Positions 7,424-15,674 of a stretch of 21,395 bases of DNA are shown here, piece by piece. Location of the stretch: IMG/VR virus record IMGVR_UViG_3300005839_000093, positions 1 through 21,395 of that record; one strand, 5' to 3'. Position 1 is the first letter of the stretch, and every line of letters begins with the position of its first letter. Made by a program: the position numbers and the translations under genes. The DNA comes from a virus. The notes under the pieces were generated by a model. The model did no database searches. It was not told where the DNA came from and was given only the letters and a program-made list of their open reading frames with translations.

Positions 7424-7771
7424 GTTTGCTGTGCTCGAACGCGTCAAGCCACGCTTGACGCGCTACTTGCTGTACAGCGACTTTTACGTACGTGTCGATG
7501 TAACATCGACCCGATTAGAACATATCGGCCACAGCAAACTTGTTTGTGTGGTGCTTGCGACGAGAATTTTTACGGCAAATTCTCGGAAGCCATTCACTTG
7601 GGCATTTGTTTCTTATTTGTTGCTGTAACAGCGACTGGAGGTGTTTCACTCTTCGGCCACCACACAAACAATTATTTCGCAGGTGCTTATTTGAGGGAGA
7701 AACTGGATGCACGCGATTCTTTTCTACATGACGCTGTTGCAGCGTCGGGAAACTGAACTCCCACCACCTGC
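7422..7771 (+). ncRNA. Large multidomain structured RNA candidate (about 350 nt), unknown family
   Basis: No convincing protein gene lies here; instead the + strand folds into three consecutive domains. Domain I: closing helix 7423-7433 with 7530-7540 (11 bp, perfect), enclosing hairpins 7440-7449/7453-7462 (10 bp), 7467-7471/7476-7480, 7494-7500/7504-7510 (7 bp) and 7511-7515/7524-7528. Domain II: closing helix 7540-7553 with 7658-7671 (14 bp perfect, one base shared with domain I), enclosing 7561-7569/7577-7585 (9 bp) and 7619-7625/7629-7635. Domain III: 7679-7685 with 7765-7771 (7 bp), 7695-7699 with 7758-7762, and 7730-7736/7740-7746 (7 bp). U-G pairs in two hairpins would be A-C mismatches on the other strand, favouring a + strand transcript. 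It may be processed from the terminase mRNA. I do not recognise it as tmRNA, GOLLD, ROOL, a group I or II intron or phi29 pRNA. Confidence 0.75.
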
Positions 7772-8046
7772 TACTCGATCGTCTTCAAGAACTCATTAAA
7801 AGGCACCAACAGCTCTTTTGGCATTGTCTCCAGTAGAACTATGCTGTTCATAGAAATCTGCGGCTTGTAAAATATCGGAATTGCGTTGAATACCCATCCA
7901 GTATTGTTGCTGTTGCGATTAAAAGTAAATATTCTTGCGAAGATCATCTTTTCATGAATCTCAGGCTCGGCTAATGCTACCAGCCCAACATTCTGAATGA
8001 GCGCGATGAGGTGTGCCTGCGGTTCAGAATTTTTCGGTTTTGCCAT
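7771..8046 (-). CDS. Small unknown protein at the end of the replication operon (91 aa)
   Basis: ATG 8046 is chosen over the upstream in-frame ATG at 8121 because GGGAGA lies about 6 bases before it and the longer form would run deep into the polymerase gene. It overlaps the polymerase C-terminus by 23 bases, consistent with coupled expression as last gene of the replication operon. The product begins MAKPKNSEPQAHLIALIQNVG, is mixed hydrophobic/charged, and has no membrane segment or metal-binding cluster. No family is recognised. The TAG stop at 7771-7773 touches the end of the structured RNA region, so converging transcripts meet here without a visible T-tract terminator. Confidence 0.7.
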   Translation of the reverse strand: MAKPKNSEPQAHLIALIQNVGLVALAEPEIHEKMIFARIFTFNRNSNNTGWVFNAIPIFYKPQISMNSIVLLETMPKELLVPFNEFLKTIE

Positions 8047-10750
8047 AACTTTCTCCCATTTCAACATCGAACAGAAAAGGAACCGGAAGCCAGGGGTATT
8101 CCTTTTTGATCTGTTCGACAATGATTTCGTTCAGGAGCGGTTTCAGCTCACTAATTTTACTGCGGGGTACTTCCATCACTACCGAGTCATGTACAGTGAG
8201 CAACAGCCGACCACCAAGTTTCTTAATAGGTTTATCCAAAGCACAGATGCGTGTCAATACTAAATCGCTGCTAGTAGACTGTATCAGAAAGTTGACACCT
8301 TCTCTAATGGCCATTGCTGAAAAACTATTGTCATAATGCAACTGTGGAAATCGGCGAAACCGCCCGAACAACGTGCGTAGCTGTTTTTCTTTGAAAATCT
8401 TCTCTTTGGTTGTTTCAACATATCTGGGAAGCGCTGGCAAAACTTCGAATATTTTACGCTGTAGATTGCGAGCCTCATCTATGTTGATGTCCAGAATTTT
8501 AGAAATTCTTTCAGGTCCGGCTCCGTACAGCGTTCCGAATACAATCCGCTTGCACTGATCCCGCAGCTTTTTTACCTGTGGGTCTGTTTCTTTTACAGCA
8601 TTGATTTCTTCGTAAGTCTTCTTGTAGACCTGCGCAGTGACCCACGAATGCGGGTCTTTGTTGGTCATAAACAGGTCAATCATCAGCGGGTCTTCTGCGT
8701 ATGCTGTGTATACACGCAACTCTGCTGCCTTGATGTCTACGTTGACCATGACCAGATCCGGGCTGGATGGAATGAACAATTCCTTGATGTTGTAACCTGG
8801 GTGAAGAACAGACCCATCTGGTGCATGCCGGACACCTGCAATTTTTGGAATATTCTGCATGTTGGGATCAGAACTGCTCAGCCGTCCAGTTGCCGTTCCA
8901 TTGAGATGGAACGCACAGTGAATCCTTCCATCCTTAGCTGCAAAATCTCTTAGAGGAATGAGATAGGTGAACAACAATTTGTGCAAACTGCGGAAATTAA
9001 GAATCTGTACGCAGAAGTCGCGGCGTGGGTCATTCTGTGGCAACAGGTCGAGATATGTCTGGAATACTTCTTTATCCGCAGAATTTTCTTTTACTGCTGG
9101 AAGGTTCAACTGCGCAATCCATGAGGCCAACTGTTGCTGTGAGCGAATGTTAAGATTTGGATTGTAGTGTATCTTTATGTGCCGTTCGATTTCTTCTATT
9201 TTTGATGCGACTTCTTTTATCAAATTGTTTAGTTTTTCCCGATCCAGCTTTGTACCAACGTACTCCATTTCCCCCAGAACTCTGGATGCTGGAAGGTAAA
9301 GCTTTTCCATAACCTGTGTGGCATAGGTATCAATATGCGTAGCTGCAATGAAAAGCTTTTGTTTGCGAGCAATTCGACGAGTTACGTCGGCATCAATAGT
9401 TGCGTACTTCTGAATTTCAGAAATTGGTGTTGGTTTTTGGGTTTTTGCAGCTGGACCAGAAATTTCTATGTTCAGCAACTTTAGTTGCTGACGGAGTGTT
9501 GCAGGTATCGCACCTTTACTCTTTTTTAGCGCTTCCAGCATTTGTTTCCAGGTTGCTATCGAAGTATCGTGTGCTGGGATACCGTCAGCAATGATTTTTT
9601 CGATGTAATCTATCAGTTTCCGTTTTGTGAATTTTTTAGTTGTCTCCACTGATGTTTCTTCAGCAACATCAAACCGGATATTCTCTTCGTAGTTCTGGAA
9701 CTGAGGGACGTAAAGCGGCACTAGTTTTTTCAGGCCGTAAAATCCTTTTTTGTTTTCATCAATATAGTGCTCGCCGAGCATCGTATCCCAAGAAACATTG
9801 TTTACCGGCTTTTTGTAAACTAACTCCAGGAACTTCAGGTCGAACTTGAAGTTATGAAATGTCTTTGGTTTCGGACATTGCAAAAGTCGGTCTACATGTT
9901 CCCAGGCTTGTTTAGGATCGTATGGAGTTTCTGGGTGATCAAGCATGATTGTCGCGGCCTTGCCTTCATCCCAGGCAACTGATAGCATGTAGATTTTCGG
10001 ATCGGCAAGCCAGTAAGGATGCAGTCCGTTGGTTTCCAGGTCTAGCGATATCAACCAGTATTCCGGACCGCGTTTGGTTCGTTCTGGATTGTAGTAATTT
10101 ATAATTGTGTCCACTACATTTTTGACGTCTTCAATTGTTTTTGGAAAGTAATATTCAGTCTGAGGAGTTCCGACAATTTTTTGTTTGGCATTCACGGCTG
10201 TCAATGCTAGCCGAGCAATTCCTTTTACGGTCTGTAACAATCCAGGATTGCGCGCCAGAAAATCTATCGAGGGCATAACAAATGTTGTCAGCTTTAGCAC
10301 GGATTCCGGTGTGGAAGTTGGCAACGTGATCTCTATAACTCTGCTGTACAGACTGCTTATTTTCTTCACCTTGTAGTCCAGCGCACGCAATGGAATCTCT
10401 CCAAGTGCGACAATGACCGGAGGTTTGTTGCCGCGCTGGAGTGTGACATTTATAATATCTCGCTGCAAAAAAGTTTTGCAGATGTTAGCAGCTAAGTTAT
10501 TCTGAGTGGCTGTTCTTATGGCATAAGTGTAGCCAATTCTCAGCGATCGGAATTCTGCATTGTCTCTCTGTAGCCCAGTAAAAATAGTTTTTATTAGTCG
10601 TTCGTCAGCTGATTGGAATGGTCGGTTATCACTAACGGCAAAAATTGTTGGGCTGCCGCCGACAACGATAACGTCTTCGTTCGTTAGTTTTGGCGTTAGA
10701 CAAATATTGTAGAAATTTTGACATTTCTGGCAGACGGTCGGTTTAGACAT
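8024..10750 (-). CDS. polA: Family A DNA polymerase with N-terminal UDG-like domain and 3'-5' exonuclease
   Basis: 908 aa replicative polymerase. Residues about 1-190 resemble family 4 uracil-DNA glycosylase: CxxC (7, 10), VVGGSP in place of the GEAPG active site, and PPVIVALGEIPLRAL (109-123). The expected Cys set is incomplete, so glycosylase activity is doubtful. A related N-terminal region is known in phage SPO1 polymerase. The proofreading exonuclease shows LDLET (Asp237, Glu239), HNFKFD (Asn300, Asp304) and YATID (Tyr449, Asp453). Polymerase: ATGRLSS (about 620-626), motif A VDIKAAELR (Asp672), motif B R730xxxK734xxxF738xxxYG (742-743) and motif C VHDS (Asp855), where Ser replaces the usual Glu. 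Phe738 matches E. coli Phe762. Overlaps the primase stop by 8 bases; GAGGGA lies upstream of ATG 10750. It lies in an operon with primase, nuclease and ssDNA-binding-like protein. Confidence 0.95.
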   Translation of the reverse strand: MSKPTVCQKCQNFYNICLTPKLTNEDVIVVGGSPTIFAVSDNRPFQSADERLIKTIFTGLQRDNAEFRSLRIGYTYAIRTATQNNLAANICKTFLQRDIINVTLQRGNKPPVIVALGEIPLRALDYKVKKISSLYSRVIEITLPTSTPESVLKLTTFVMPSIDFLARNPGLLQTVKGIARLALTAVNAKQKIVGTPQTEYYFPKTIEDVKNVVDTIINYYNPERTKRGPEYWLISLDLETNGLHPYWLADPKIYMLSVAWDEGKAATIMLDHPETPYDPKQAWEHVDRLLQCPKPKTFHNFKFDLKFLELVYKKPVNNVSWDTMLGEHYIDENKKGFYGLKKLVPLYVPQFQNYEENIRFDVAEETSVETTKKFTKRKLIDYIEKIIADGIPAHDTSIATWKQMLEALKKSKGAIPATLRQQLKLLNIEISGPAAKTQKPTPISEIQKYATIDADVTRRIARKQKLFIAATHIDTYATQVMEKLYLPASRVLGEMEYVGTKLDREKLNNLIKEVASKIEEIERHIKIHYNPNLNIRSQQQLASWIAQLNLPAVKENSADKEVFQTYLDLLPQNDPRRDFCVQILNFRSLHKLLFTYLIPLRDFAAKDGRIHCAFHLNGTATGRLSSSDPNMQNIPKIAGVRHAPDGSVLHPGYNIKELFIPSSPDLVMVNVDIKAAELRVYTAYAEDPLMIDLFMTNKDPHSWVTAQVYKKTYEEINAVKETDPQVKKLRDQCKRIVFGTLYGAGPERISKILDINIDEARNLQRKIFEVLPALPRYVETTKEKIFKEKQLRTLFGRFRRFPQLHYDNSFSAMAIREGVNFLIQSTSSDLVLTRICALDKPIKKLGGRLLLTVHDSVVMEVPRSKISELKPLLNEIIVEQIKKEYPWLPVPFLFDVEMGESYGKTEKF

Positions 10751-13700
10751 CGATCTTTCCCTCTTTCTCTTCCGCTACGAAATCGAATGGAGATGCTGTT
10801 TCTGAATGCTGCCAGAGCTGTGGCAATACTTTATTTAAATCTAAAACCGACAGGTCTTTTGGGCTCAGTGCAAACTTACTGATGCGCTGAAGTTCTTCGA
10901 TTAGCGTTGGTAGTATAGTATCTATTGGAATTACAGCTTCATGTTCGTTTGCAAGAGCTTGTAGTTTTTTAGCGTTCTTGTAACCTTTGAACAATGTTGA
11001 ACCATTTAAAAGTCCATCAACTATTTGGTTCCAATTGATTACCAGCCAGTTTTTCGACATGATATAATATACACCTATGTCTATGGCATTAATTGCGTTG
11101 CCGTTGCCCATTGCCAGCATGGATATAATTGAACCGGTTGTTAAATCACCTGATGGCAATCGGAACGCATGAGGTACCGCAAGAATTGTGGACCAGATCT
11201 GTTCATAAAATTGTACTGTTCCACCAAGCGCCTCAAGCTGTTTGGCTTTCTCACGGCTAAATTCTTTTACGAATTCTTTGTAGTCTTCTTTTATGTACTT
11301 CAGGATTGCAGCTACAGGAAGATAATTTCGTAGTTGTCTATCCATTACTTCTGGTGCCAGATTTTTCTTATCCAGAAATTCGTTCCGCAATTCTTCGTAG
11401 CAGACGGCAAGTTCGCCAAGCCGAGGTAGAAAGCACAGAGTAACCTGGCGCTGTAAATCTTGCAACTCTTCTAGAGTGTACATTTCTCTGACTGCCGCTA
11501 GCGGAAATTTCCAGCCTTTAATCTGTTTGGTCTCGATGTGAACGAATCTGTTTACGTCTTGTACCTGTTGCATTGTATAAATACCGCCAACCAGCAGCGG
11601 GAAATTTATTTTCCCGGTTACAGCTTCGCCGCCAGCAGTGCCGCGAACGAACGACGCTCCACTGGCACCAGAGCGAACAAGTTCCAGGATTTCGCGGACC
11701 GCACGGGTTTTAGGATCAGTCGTCAGTCCGCTATCGCGATCTTCGAATTCATCGAGTAGCAAGCACAATCGGTTGTTTGCCATAAATTGTCGAACACCAG
11801 CACTAGAATAGTTTTCCAGTAGCACCGTTGCTTCGCAGAGTTTATACTGCATCTCCGAGCTGCCGCTCACGAGTTGCATGAACGAGCTCTTTCCGGAATG
11901 TGTTGGGCCGGTGATATCTGTGAAAACCATGTGCTTGAAAATGGACGCAACTGGAAAATACATTATCAGTCCCGTGAGAAACATTGCGTCCAGATCATGG
12001 TTCTTGAATTTCCACAGCGTGCTTACGATTCGGTGGATTTTCTTATACAATTCAGCAGCATTTATTCCGTTTGGTTGCAAATCTTCAAGTCTTTTTATGT
12101 AGTTGGACCAGGGAGTATTCGATGCTTTGAATATGTATGTGTCGTTGAAGGGAGCATCGAATTCCACGTAATCTACGCCACCTTCTTCTGTAAGTTTACC
12201 CCGGAAGAACTTGTTTCCATTAATAACGTAGACTTCGTAGTTCTCTCCATTTTTCAGATAATGCACACCCTGACCCACAGTTTCAAAATGTGAGCTGCTT
12301 GGCAGCTGGTAGGCAATATTTGCCAGTGCATTTTCTGCATGCGTCATCAACTCGGCCATGATGTAAGAGCTAGGTCTATTGACTGACTGGCCTTTTCGCG
12401 TAGTTGTTTTTATGTATTCGGGAATGCCTATTTCCTGTTCTACAAAGTCATCAAACTTACCGGTATCCAGTTCCAAACTAGCACGTAGTCCTCTCATACC
12501 ACGGATCAGGTTTACTAGCTGTCTGCGGCGTTTGCTCCAGGCACGGATTTCGACGTGTCCTTTGTCCGTCGAGTCTGCCGAGAGAAACATGTAAGTTTTT
12601 TTCAGAAGATGTTCCAGTTGATGCAGGAATTCGTTCTCTTCCGAGGTTTGCCGTATCAGTTTTTCAAAACTTCCCGAAGGCAGATTATGCTTTTCCGAAA
12701 GCCAGGCAATAAACACATCTTTATCAATCTGGTTTGTCAACCAGGTGCCACATTCAATCGCTTGTTCTATTCTTTTTCCGGTTTCTTCCGGAGGATATGT
12801 GCTTACTTTCTTTTCGTAGTAATCCTGAACCCAGTTGAGCGCTTTTTTATAGTTTTCTTGTTTCCTGAAGATTTCGATGCTGCTTGCGTCCTGGGTAATC
12901 AAAGCATCTGGATCTTTTGCGGCAACGGCTGGCCAGACAAAAACTTCAATTGGTGACTGGTTGCTTTTCAGCCAGTTTTTTACTCGGCGTTCACCGCCAA
13001 GATCATTGTCTGGAATGAGCCGGATTCCTTTGAATCCAATGTCCTTTACCAGAAAATCGAGCGTGTCCACCATCGACCCGCCGCTGGCCACAGTAAAGAT
13101 GTCATTGTCGCCAGTAGCAAGTTGTCGTGTTATCAAAGCTAGGGCATCGAATTCACCTTCGACAACGTGAACAAATCTGTTTTCGAAATCCACACGGACT
13201 TCAGGAAACATGTTCAAACCGAACATCCCTTGTTCTGGTTGCATTGGGTCATCGATGAAGTGGAATGATTTGGTATGCTGTGTTGGTTCCCGTAACTTTA
13301 TGCCGCCTATTGTGGTTGGGTTTATGAAGTAGAAGAACATCATCCAGCCTTCATATTTTTTGTGTTGCGGCGTTACTGCATAGCAAGCTTCGAGGTAGTT
13401 GAAGACTTGTTCATATAGATCTGCGTTGCCTTGTTTTTCCAGGTACGCATGCATGACTTCTCTGGGTGGAAGTATTCCCACAGGGCATGCAAAAAGCACA
13501 TCGAGCGGTACTTTTCTGAGTTTCAGCCACTCAATAAGCGGAGCAGCATAGTCGGCAGGATTAGCAATTGCATCACAGAGTGCTTTGTTGCAAACTGTAT
13601 AAAGTGCAGCCTTTATCCTGTTATTCTCTTCGGTTTTGTTGATATTCTTTACGTCTGCGTCTGTAAATGTTAGATGGTATGTATTTTTCAGATCCCGTAG

Positions 13701-13979
13701 AACGTGGTATATTGGTTTCTTTCCTGCGGCGCTCAGAAGAGCAAGTGGATTGTTTATGTACTTCTGGCAGCCAAAACAGTAAGCAAATCCCTTTTCGGGC
13801 GAAATGTTAAACGATGGTGTTGAATCATTGTGAAACGGACAGCAACCAACAATATGACTGCCTTTGATATGCCACTTATTATCAGGCAGATATTCATTCA
13901 GAATCGCCTGCCATTCCTCCAGCAGCAGCGCTTCCCATAGGTCCCTCCAATCTCTGCGCGACGTTACCACCCCAGGCAT
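10743..13979 (-). CDS. Primase-helicase: CHC2 zinc finger, Toprim primase and P-loop ATPase
   Basis: 1078 aa from ATG 13979, chosen because AGAGGAGAG lies 5 bases upstream; an ATG at 14012 has no comparable site. Makes RNA primers and probably unwinds DNA at the phage fork. A CHC2-type zinc finger sits near residues 46-71 (GCCPFH then YCFGC). The Toprim core is VVEGEFDAL (Glu274) with the metal-binding pair in LIPDNDLGG (Asp324, Asp326). The C-terminal ATPase has Walker A TGPTHSGKSS (about 690-699) and Walker B CLLLDEFED (Asp743-Glu744). The ATPase is not of the DnaB/T7 gp4 RecA-like type; it looks closer to the SF3/DUF927-like P-loop class seen in mobile-element primases, which is a judgement by eye. 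It overlaps the upstream nuclease gene by 86 bases and the polymerase gene by 8. Confidence 0.92.
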   Translation of the reverse strand: MPGVVTSRRDWRDLWEALLLEEWQAILNEYLPDNKWHIKGSHIVGCCPFHNDSTPSFNISPEKGFAYCFGCQKYINNPLALLSAAGKKPIYHVLRDLKNTYHLTFTDADVKNINKTEENNRIKAALYTVCNKALCDAIANPADYAAPLIEWLKLRKVPLDVLFACPVGILPPREVMHAYLEKQGNADLYEQVFNYLEACYAVTPQHKKYEGWMMFFYFINPTTIGGIKLREPTQHTKSFHFIDDPMQPEQGMFGLNMFPEVRVDFENRFVHVVEGEFDALALITRQLATGDNDIFTVASGGSMVDTLDFLVKDIGFKGIRLIPDNDLGGERRVKNWLKSNQSPIEVFVWPAVAAKDPDALITQDASSIEIFRKQENYKKALNWVQDYYEKKVSTYPPEETGKRIEQAIECGTWLTNQIDKDVFIAWLSEKHNLPSGSFEKLIRQTSEENEFLHQLEHLLKKTYMFLSADSTDKGHVEIRAWSKRRRQLVNLIRGMRGLRASLELDTGKFDDFVEQEIGIPEYIKTTTRKGQSVNRPSSYIMAELMTHAENALANIAYQLPSSSHFETVGQGVHYLKNGENYEVYVINGNKFFRGKLTEEGGVDYVEFDAPFNDTYIFKASNTPWSNYIKRLEDLQPNGINAAELYKKIHRIVSTLWKFKNHDLDAMFLTGLIMYFPVASIFKHMVFTDITGPTHSGKSSFMQLVSGSSEMQYKLCEATVLLENYSSAGVRQFMANNRLCLLLDEFEDRDSGLTTDPKTRAVREILELVRSGASGASFVRGTAGGEAVTGKINFPLLVGGIYTMQQVQDVNRFVHIETKQIKGWKFPLAAVREMYTLEELQDLQRQVTLCFLPRLGELAVCYEELRNEFLDKKNLAPEVMDRQLRNYLPVAAILKYIKEDYKEFVKEFSREKAKQLEALGGTVQFYEQIWSTILAVPHAFRLPSGDLTTGSIISMLAMGNGNAINAIDIGVYYIMSKNWLVINWNQIVDGLLNGSTLFKGYKNAKKLQALANEHEAVIPIDTILPTLIEELQRISKFALSPKDLSVLDLNKVLPQLWQHSETASPFDFVAEEKEGKIDV

Positions 13980-14721
13980 TGCAGCTCTCCTCTTTGTAAC
14001 CACAATATGCACAGTGTCTTCCGGGTAGAGGTGTTGTTTTGTCTGCCAGGTTCACGGCCTGACGGAAAAGGTTAACAACAAATTCCGTGGAATCGGGCTC
14101 AGGTGTTATCCATTCTGATAGCTCTTCGTGAAAAAAGTAAAGCCCTGTTTGGACTTCGATGTCTTGCAAGATCTGTTTGTAAACCCACGCATATATGTCT
14201 AGCTGCGGTTTGTAATGCGTTATCATCTCTTTTGAATGCGGGGACGTCTTGTAGTCTACGATTGTCACTTTTTTGAAATCTATAGCTAACAAATCTACAA
14301 CGCCTCGAAAGAAAACTGCAGGTCCGAAAAAAGAACAACTTTGTAGATTCTGGTCAATAGCAAACTTATGTTCTCTGCTCTTTACTCCAGGAATTGTTGC
14401 TGTCCATTGGATGGCACGGTCAATTTTGTCTTTGTTTTTCGCAACTTGCTCAATCAATTTACGCGGTAAAGCTAACTTGATAGCTGCACTACGCAAGAGT
14501 GTTGTGAAGTCATACGCGCCTGGGACATTCTGTACGTTTATTTCGGAGAGAATTTGATGCACTGCTAAACCGTAGAGACTCTCAGCATTGGCAGCCTCTT
14601 TCTTTTTCTGCACGTATTTCAGATGGTGTCGGAATGGGCATTCGTTGAGAATTTGCAGCCGCGAATATGACCAAATGCCGTATCTGGCGAGTTCAGTAAC
14701 AACTTCAGCAGGTATTGGCAT
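13894..14721 (-). CDS. PD-(D/E)XK nuclease with Fe-S cluster (RecB/Cas4-like), replication operon copy
   Basis: 275 aa. Cas4/RecB-family nuclease fold: YSRLQILNECPFRHHLKYV (19-37, Cys28), His55 in GLAVHQIL, FRGVVDLL (Asp143), VDYKTS (Asp156, Lys158) and QLDIYAW (173-179, the QxxxY motif). Cys28 with Cys237, Cys240 and Cys247 in HCAYCGYKEESC forms the four-Cys set that holds a 4Fe-4S cluster in Cas4 and AddB. Such enzymes process DNA ends or act in recombination and replication. ATG 14721 has GGAG 7 bases upstream. It lies between the ssDNA-binding-like gene and the primase gene, which argues for a replication or recombination role. A second copy of the same family is encoded at 17713-18549. 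No CRISPR array or cas1/cas2 is present, so a CRISPR role is unlikely. Confidence 0.9.
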   Translation of the reverse strand: MPIPAEVVTELARYGIWSYSRLQILNECPFRHHLKYVQKKKEAANAESLYGLAVHQILSEINVQNVPGAYDFTTLLRSAAIKLALPRKLIEQVAKNKDKIDRAIQWTATIPGVKSREHKFAIDQNLQSCSFFGPAVFFRGVVDLLAIDFKKVTIVDYKTSPHSKEMITHYKPQLDIYAWVYKQILQDIEVQTGLYFFHEELSEWITPEPDSTEFVVNLFRQAVNLADKTTPLPGRHCAYCGYKEESCNAWGGNVAQRLEGPMGSAAAGGMAGDSE

Positions 14722-14749
14722 TCTTTACTCCAGGCGCAAGAGAATACTA

Positions 14750-14784
14750 GGCCGGAAGAGTGGATTGTTCCCACTCTTCCGGCC
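14750..14784. repeat. Perfect 14-bp intercistronic hairpin between the SSB-like and nuclease genes
   Basis: Bases 14750-14763 (GGCCGGAAGAGTGG) pair perfectly with 14771-14784 around a 7-base loop. It sits in the 72-base gap inside the replication operon. No T run follows on either strand, so it is not a standard intrinsic terminator. It could act as an mRNA 3'-end stabiliser, processing site or partial terminator that raises the level of the upstream ssDNA-binding-like protein relative to the nuclease, primase and polymerase. Confidence 0.75.
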
Positions 14785-14793
14785 CTGATTGTG

Positions 14794-15609
14794 TTAGATT
14801 CCATCTACGTCTGGAGCATCATCTTGTCCCAGATGTTCCAGAGACTGCAGGACTTCAGCAACTACACCAGATTGCTTGTGTATGTCTTCGATGAGTTTCT
14901 GACGAGCTTCGGTGATTTTCTGACAGAGGAAGGCGAGCGCTGGTTGATATTTCGCCTCCAGCTGCTTTCCCGTACGCGAGAAATTGAGCACGTGATATTT
15001 GTAGGTGGAATACGTCGCCTGTTCAGTGGTCAACTGGAATTCGTTTGACCACAGTGTTGGGCTGTTGCTTGCTTGACGAAGCAGCTTCATTCCGGTCTTG
15101 TAGTTTGTTTTCCTAAAGATAATTTTGTAGATTCGTTGCAGGGAGCTATCTACAACGAAGAATTCCAGACCCTTTCTGCAGGTTAGTGTCTTTGACTTAA
15201 AGGGCGCATCGGGGCACTCTGCGCATTTGATGCCTCGATTTGAAATAATGCCGTCTTCAGACCGGCATACGATGATTCGTTTTTCCTCGTCCTCGCCGAT
15301 CTTCATGTTGGCGCTGTGTGCGTAAAGAATGTAGAATTTCCAGGGCTGCTGGAGAATTTCCCCAGCGTCAGTATAAAGAGCGCCAACGGGTGCACCATCC
15401 GGAGCTGAGACTGACAGTGCCTGCCGGATACGCACAATCGGTGGCGACCAAGGCACATCGACCTCAATGCCTGGTTTTTTGTTGTCGATCTGCTGGTAAA
15501 TGTTCTGCAGAAGCTGCTTGGTTTCTTCTGTTAACTGCAGATTCTCGATGTCGTTAGGGGTTACGGTTTGAAGACTCTTCGACTCCTGAACTTCTTGTTT
15601 CTTTGCCAT
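14794..15609 (-). CDS. Probable ssDNA-binding protein with zinc-binding Cys cluster
   Basis: 271 aa. Tandem ATGs occur at 15612 and 15609; the second is preferred because AGGAGG is then 5 bases away rather than 2. The middle holds PWKFYILYAHSANMKI, then a Cys cluster (Cys115, Cys129, Cys132, Cys144, in IVCRSEDG, KCAECP and LTCRKG) able to bind zinc. The C-terminus is an acidic tail (LGQDDAPDVDGI) like the protein-interaction tail of ssDNA-binding proteins. First gene of the replication operon, behind its strongest promoter, where phages often place an abundant ssDNA-binding protein. I do not recognise a named family; the functional call rests on position, Cys cluster and tail, and is inference. 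A recombination mediator or other replication accessory is the alternative. Confidence 0.85.
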   Translation of the reverse strand: MAKKQEVQESKSLQTVTPNDIENLQLTEETKQLLQNIYQQIDNKKPGIEVDVPWSPPIVRIRQALSVSAPDGAPVGALYTDAGEILQQPWKFYILYAHSANMKIGEDEEKRIIVCRSEDGIISNRGIKCAECPDAPFKSKTLTCRKGLEFFVVDSSLQRIYKIIFRKTNYKTGMKLLRQASNSPTLWSNEFQLTTEQATYSTYKYHVLNFSRTGKQLEAKYQPALAFLCQKITEARQKLIEDIHKQSGVVAEVLQSLEHLGQDDAPDVDGI

Positions 15610-15638
15610 CATGGCCTCCTTTTGGGTTTAGGGTTTCG

Positions 15639-15666
15639 ATTGTACCTATGAACCGAACCAAGTCAA
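15639..15666 (-). promoter_or_regulatory. Sigma-70-type promoter of the replication operon
   Basis: Read leftward: -35 TTGACT (15666-15661), 16-base spacer, -10 TACAAT (15644-15639). Five of six bases match consensus in each box. The predicted start near 15632 leaves a leader of about 20 bases carrying AGGAGG before the ATG at 15609. This suggests early expression by the host polymerase. Confidence 0.7.
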
Positions 15667-15674
15667 GACAAAAA

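Noticed and set aside
7431-7756. Several + strand reading frames of 65-70 codons inside the structured region
   Set aside because: They overlap each other in different frames, lack ribosome binding sites, give Cys/Phe/Arg-rich products unlike normal proteins, and the bases are accounted for by paired helices.
7422-7771. tmRNA, because of the length of about 350 nt
   Set aside because: No tRNA-like end pairing, no T-loop GTTCRANNC pattern and no CCA-proximal acceptor stem joining the two ends; the closing helices are local to three domains.
11874-12956. Several + strand frames of 70-139 codons
   Set aside because: All lie opposite the primase-helicase gene, have no ribosome sites and no protein-like features.
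13979-14012. Upstream ATG at 14012 as start of the primase-helicase
   Set aside because: The ATG at 13979 has a strong ribosome site 5 bases upstream, while the 14012 start lacks one and increases overlap with the nuclease gene.
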